From JBGSST01 sp041736915 (GTDB lineage: Bacteria; Bdellovibrionota; FAC87; UBA2466), in contig JBGSST010000116.1 of NCBI GenBank assembly GCA_041736915.1, forward strand, positions 1 to 9,411: a stretch of DNA of 9,411 nt, written 5' to 3'. Numbering within the stretch: position 1 is the first letter of the stretch; each line of letters opens with the position of its first letter. This document shows positions 6,396 to 9,411 of this stretch, piece after piece. The position numbers were made by a program, and so were the translations under genes. Under the pieces are notes generated by a model. That model ran no database searches. It was given only the letters and a program-made list of their open reading frames with translations, and was not told where the DNA came from.

Positions 6396-8675
6396 TCACT
6401 TTTCTACTTTGCCCAAGGATTTCAGGCAGATCGTTTTTATCTGCTGGAAGTAGTTAATCGGGGCATTGAGCGACGCGAGAATCGAGATGAGTCCGGTGTA
6501 GACCCGGATGCCGTACAGGTAGTCGGGGCGAAAGTAGGTGTGGTTGAGCAGCTTACGATCGGCGTAACCGCGTAGTTCGTCGTGCAGCTGCTGGTGAGTC
6601 ATGTGCTGCGGAACATCCAAGATGGTGTTGCCCATCGCGCCGCCCGTGTACACGTCATAGAGGCGCTTGAAGTCGAAGTTGTTGCGGTCGGTGATGATCC
6701 CCATGCTTTCGACGGCCCTAAGAAACAGCGGATAGTCGCGTAGGGTGCCGGCCAATATCAGCTCGGCCCACGGCACCGAAATTTCGAGAGGCCACTCTTT
6801 TACCGCGCCGAAATCCAGGCAAACGACTTCCACATCGCCCTTGGCCGCGCGGAAAAGGAAATTTCCCGGATGCGGATCGGCGTTGAAAATCCCGACGCAG
6901 CAGCCGCGCACGACGTACTCGGTGATGCTTTCACAAGCGGATTGCTTTTCTGGCAGGGCGGCCGAACCACGAAAAGCCTCGAGCGTCTGCCCCTCGACGT
7001 ACTCGGTAACGAGCACCCGTCGCGTACTTAGCTCGTCGTACGTTTTGGGAATGACGAGGCGGGGAACGTCGGTGAACAGGCGGCGGAACCTTTCCATCAA
7101 GCGCAGCTCGCGAGCGTAGTCGCACTCGTTCAGTAGCTCCGTTTCGAGCTCGGCCAAAAGATCGCGGTTTACCGCACTGGCCGTGAGGGCCCGCAGCAGC
7201 GGCAGTACGAGGTGGAGGAGGCGGATGTCGGTGCAAATGGCGTCTTCGATTCCGGGAAACTGCACCTTCACCGCTACGCGGTCACCGTTGGCGAGAGTGG
7301 CGCGGTGGACCTGGCCTATACTGCCCACGCCGCAGGGGGTTTCTTCGAACGACGGAAAAATGGCGGCCAGCGGGCGGCCCAGCTCCCGCTCGATTACCTC
7401 TACCACGGCGCTGGTTTCGAGCGGCATCGACTCGGCCTGTAGCGAGGCGAGTGCCTCGGACGCCACGCCGGGAAGCTGCCAGCCGAAGTAGCTCGCCGTT
7501 TGCCCCGCCTTCATCAACGGCCCTTTGAGCCCCGAAAGGTGACGTACGAGCAGGGCGGTGAGCGCCTTGGCCTCTTCTTCCCGCAACCGTTTTTTTCGGG
7601 TCTCGTTGCCGAATAACGACGCAAAACGCAACCGCCCGAGAAGTAAGGTCACTTCGAGCGTGAGCGTGGTGAGAACGCCGGCGCGCTGCCAGTGTACGGG
7701 GACCACGGTTAATGCCTGCGGAGCGGGCTCCGTTTGAAAAAGGCCTAAATGATCGCGGGTAAGACCTCGCGAAAGGATTTGGGCCATGTCGCCGTACACT
7801 CTGAGCAAGTCGGTTGCGGCCTGTTTTTCGCGGTGGCGCAGCAGCCACCGCGCGGTCGCCGCGATGAGTAGCCCGAGCTCCTGCGCGCCGAGCGAACCGG
7901 CTTCGTTTCCGAGTGTATCGACGAGCCAGCTCCAGCGAACCGCTTTGGGTATCGACAGATCGTACGCGGCCTCCAGCGTGCCGACGACTCCATCGCCCCG
8001 TCGCGGAAACCGGGCCATTCCGGACCGCTGGGGGAGGGCGTAGGCCCAAAGGTAAACTTCATGCGGTGGCCGTTCGTGCTTGGGCAGGCGGCCGAGATCG
8101 CCGTCCCTTGCGATGGCGTGCAGGTGTTTCTCCCAGAATAGCTCCGGCGAAGGGGGAAAGGTGGGCGGACGCGCCCGGTCCAGGCGGTCGAGCTCGGCCT
8201 CGGCCTGAAAGTATTCCGCCGTTTCGCGCAGACGGCGGGCCCGATCCAAAGAAGGCGGGGCCGTGGCGTTGGCGTCGAGCCACGCGATAGTATCCGTCGC
8301 CCGCTGCTCGCCGAGCCGGGAGAGGGCAGCGATGTCGAGCTTTAGTCCGATGGCGCTGATGAGATCATCGTGCAACGACGAAAGGTTTGAGCCGCTCGGG
8401 CCGATCCCCGCGCGGGCCAAAATTCTCACCGCGGTTTCCACGAGGTAATGGCGATCGGTCGAGGATAGGGAATTTTCGGCGGCATCCGCGCGCAGCGCTT
8501 CGATGCAGTGAAGAAAGGCCGAGATTTGGGATCTCTCGTCGGTTCGCCGGGCCAGGCGCTTGCCCTCCTCCCCGGGGGCGGCGGATAGGGCATCGCGCAG
8601 CCGTTGGCGTTCTTGCTCCAACCACGGTCGGCGCCAGAAGCCGGCGCGATCCCCCTTGCTGTAGATCCCATCCAT
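6396..8675 (-). CDS. ABC1/AarF/UbiB-like atypical kinase with long N-terminal extension
   Basis: 759 aa. Residues about 375-680 carry the ABC1 (UbiB/COQ8) fold: KAGQ at 389-392 (family KxGQ), a nucleotide loop CGVGSIGQVHR at 448-458, VAVK with Lys470, ECD at 517-519 (family ExD), NADPHPGN at 598-605 (catalytic-loop Asp600 and Asn605), and DFG at 621-623. The family supports isoprenoid quinone biosynthesis as an ATPase or atypical kinase, usually at the membrane, but no quinone gene is nearby. Two differences stand out: the usual Ala-rich loop (AAAS) reads GVGS, and Asn598 replaces the usual His. The first 370 residues are mostly helical with no motif I recognise; typical UbiB proteins lack such a region. 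No clear transmembrane pair is seen at the C-terminus. There is no Shine-Dalgarno at the ATG. This is the only complete gene here ending in TGA. Confidence 0.9.
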   Translation of the reverse strand: MDGIYSKGDRAGFWRRPWLEQERQRLRDALSAAPGEEGKRLARRTDERSQISAFLHCIEALRADAAENSLSSTDRHYLVETAVRILARAGIGPSGSNLSSLHDDLISAIGLKLDIAALSRLGEQRATDTIAWLDANATAPPSLDRARRLRETAEYFQAEAELDRLDRARPPTFPPSPELFWEKHLHAIARDGDLGRLPKHERPPHEVYLWAYALPQRSGMARFPRRGDGVVGTLEAAYDLSIPKAVRWSWLVDTLGNEAGSLGAQELGLLIAATARWLLRHREKQAATDLLRVYGDMAQILSRGLTRDHLGLFQTEPAPQALTVVPVHWQRAGVLTTLTLEVTLLLGRLRFASLFGNETRKKRLREEEAKALTALLVRHLSGLKGPLMKAGQTASYFGWQLPGVASEALASLQAESMPLETSAVVEVIERELGRPLAAIFPSFEETPCGVGSIGQVHRATLANGDRVAVKVQFPGIEDAICTDIRLLHLVLPLLRALTASAVNRDLLAELETELLNECDYARELRLMERFRRLFTDVPRLVIPKTYDELSTRRVLVTEYVEGQTLEAFRGSAALPEKQSACESITEYVVRGCCVGIFNADPHPGNFLFRAAKGDVEVVCLDFGAVKEWPLEISVPWAELILAGTLRDYPLFLRAVESMGIITDRNNFDFKRLYDVYTGGAMGNTILDVPQHMTHQQLHDELRGYADRKLLNHTYFRPDYLYGIRVYTGLISILASLNAPINYFQQIKTICLKSLGKVEK

Positions 8676-8681
8676 GGCACT

Positions 8682-8712
8682 GGTATAGACGATGCGTTAT
8701 CATGGGCGTCAA
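8682..8712 (-). promoter_or_regulatory. Candidate promoter of the ABC1-like kinase gene
   Basis: On the minus strand TTGACG (8707-8712, 5 of 6 to TTGACA) is followed 19 bp later by TATACC (8682-8687, 4 of 6 to TATAAT), which ends 6 nt before the ATG at 8675. The 19-bp spacer is longer than ideal. Transcription would begin at or next to the start codon. The element overlaps the upstream region of the divergent DoxX-like gene. Confidence 0.4.
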
Positions 8713-8730
8713 CGTTGTTCCTACACTACC

Positions 8731-8735
8731 GGGAG
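8731..8735 (+). promoter_or_regulatory. Shine-Dalgarno that fixes the DoxX-like start
   Basis: GGGAG stands 6 nt before the ATG at 8742. It rules out the much longer open frame that begins at 8604 inside the divergent kinase gene. Confidence 0.75.
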
Positions 8736-8741
8736 AAAAGA

Positions 8742-9125
8742 ATGAAAAAGGGCGTTCTCATCGCGCGAGTCCTGCTGGGACTTATCTTCTTCGTGTTCGG
8801 CCTGAATGGTTTTTTGAACTTCATGCCTCCTCCGCCCAATCTGCCGGAGCGGATGCAAACGTTCATGAACGGCATGATGGTGACGACCTACTTTTTTCCG
8901 TTGCTGAAGGGGACGGAAGTGGTTTGCGGGTTTCTACTGTTGGCCAACCTATTTGTGCCGCTGGCGCTGGTGATTCTGGCGTCCATCTCCTTAAATATTT
9001 TTCTGGTGCACGCCTTCATGGCGCCCGAGGGCATGCCCGTCGCCATCTTGGTCGTGGCACTGCACGGATTTTTGATGTGGGCGCACTGTTCGGCGTATAA
9101 GCCGCTGCTACGCGCACGGAGCTAA
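8742..9125 (+). CDS. DoxX-like small integral membrane protein
   Basis: 127 aa with four predicted membrane helices at about 4-24, 49-69, 71-91 and 99-117. The pattern ARVLLGLIFFVFGLNGF, a Pro-rich loop (MPPPPNLP), FPLLKGTEVVCGFLLL and a final helix followed by a short basic tail (RARS) is typical of the DoxX family. Known members include subunits of thiosulfate:quinone oxidoreductase and partners in redox stress systems, but most short bacterial members have no proven role. No partner subunit is next to it. The 66-bp gap to the divergent kinase gene holds both promoters. Its stop TAA overlaps the stop of the convergent minus-strand gene. Confidence 0.85.
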   Translation: MKKGVLIARVLLGLIFFVFGLNGFLNFMPPPPNLPERMQTFMNGMMVTTYFFPLLKGTEVVCGFLLLANLFVPLALVILASISLNIFLVHAFMAPEGMPVAILVVALHGFLMWAHCSAYKPLLRARS

Positions 9126-9411
9126 TCGCGAGCGCGGAGACAACCGCCAAGCAGCGTGACTAAGTTCAGCTCCGGGGAGAGGCCCCAGAAGTCGCCTTCG
9201 GGATCTCCTTTCGAGGGAAAACTCACGCGCTGGCGTCGGCGGTGCGGCTTGATGCAAGCGAAATAGATATCGTTGGGCAAATACTCAATCACCTTGCGGG
9301 GCGGGTCCACGATGACAACGCACGCCCGGTGATCGGTGATCAGGTAGAAAATGCGGCCGCGGAGCCGAAGTAGCCGGCGTAACTTTCGGATGCCCCACAC
9401 CCAGCTGGGCA
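9122..9411 (-). CDS. Partial gene, C-terminal part of a possible bacterial PH-like domain protein
   Basis: The reading frame is open from the right edge of the window to TAG at 9122 (about 95 residues visible), so the true start lies outside. A GTG at 9398-9400 could be an internal valine rather than a start. The sequence begins PSWVWGIRKLRRLLRLRGRI and continues with FYLITDHRACVVIVD, a spaced DIYFACIKP, then GDFWGLSPELNLVTLLGG. The phrase (F/Y)xLTxxRA followed by a GFxG-type segment and a terminal helix recalls the short bacterial PH-like domains often found after two membrane helices, but this is recall of a pattern, not a proven match. It is convergent with the DoxX-like gene; the stop codons overlap (CTAA). 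Confidence 0.55.
   Translation of the reverse strand, partial: PSWVWGIRKLRRLLRLRGRIFYLITDHRACVVIVDPPRKVIEYLPNDIYFACIKPHRRRQRVSFPSKGDPEGDFWGLSPELNLVTLLGGCLRARD

Noticed and set aside
7282..8049. 255-codon minus-strand frame inside the kinase gene.
   Set aside because: It is an Arg-rich out-of-frame translation of the kinase coding region, with no motif of its own.
1..9411. Defence island, prophage, integron or CRISPR content.
   Set aside because: No nuclease, integrase, transposase, toxin-antitoxin pair or regular repeat array could be read on either strand; the genes look chromosomal.

Overview
This 9.4-kb, GC-rich (by eye about 60%) window looks like ordinary, tightly packed chromosome of a Gram-negative bacterium. 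Evidence is an OmpA/Pal-type peptidoglycan-binding lipoprotein, several signal-peptide proteins, a periplasmic-type PAP2 phosphatase and a UbiB/ABC1-family kinase. I cannot place the taxon firmly; a deltaproteobacterial or Bdellovibrionota-like host is only a guess. There are no RNA genes, insertion sequences, CRISPR arrays, phage genes or gene-free stretches over 300 bases.

Layout. (1) 1-208, plus strand: C-terminal end of a HerA-like (DUF853/YjgR) ATPase. (2) 227-3824, minus strand, transcribed right to left: a secreted protein of unrecognised family (467 aa), an OmpA-like lipoprotein (201 aa) with an intrinsic terminator behind it, then a diverged paralogue of the first protein interrupted by one in-frame TGA. 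(3) 3879-4637, plus: a short-chain dehydrogenase, divergent from the secreted-protein gene. (4) 4632-5294, minus: a secreted class A PAP2 phosphatase whose stop codon abuts that of the dehydrogenase. (5) 5414-8675, minus: an ABC1/UbiB-like kinase with a very long N-terminal extension, a small secreted protein with two cysteines, and a VOC/glyoxalase-fold protein; the last two are probably co-transcribed. (6) 8742-9125, plus: a DoxX-like membrane protein, divergent from the kinase and overlapping by its stop codon with (7) the 3' end of a minus-strand gene, possibly carrying a bacterial PH-like domain, that runs off the window.

How they work together. Most neighbours look like independent housekeeping or envelope genes. 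The one locus that may be a functional unit is the secreted paralogue pair around the OmpA-like lipoprotein: two predicted exported proteins of about 468 aa sharing an N-terminal motif pair and a C-terminal beta-propeller-like part. I do not recognise this family.

The most notable points are the nonsense codon at a position where the paralogue has Trp, the G7/G8 tracts in the intact paralogue, the atypical UbiB-like kinase, and a group of genes that lack a Shine-Dalgarno sequence and carry a -10-like hexamer 6-7 nt before the start codon, suggesting leaderless transcripts. I see no clear-cut new defence or mobile system.
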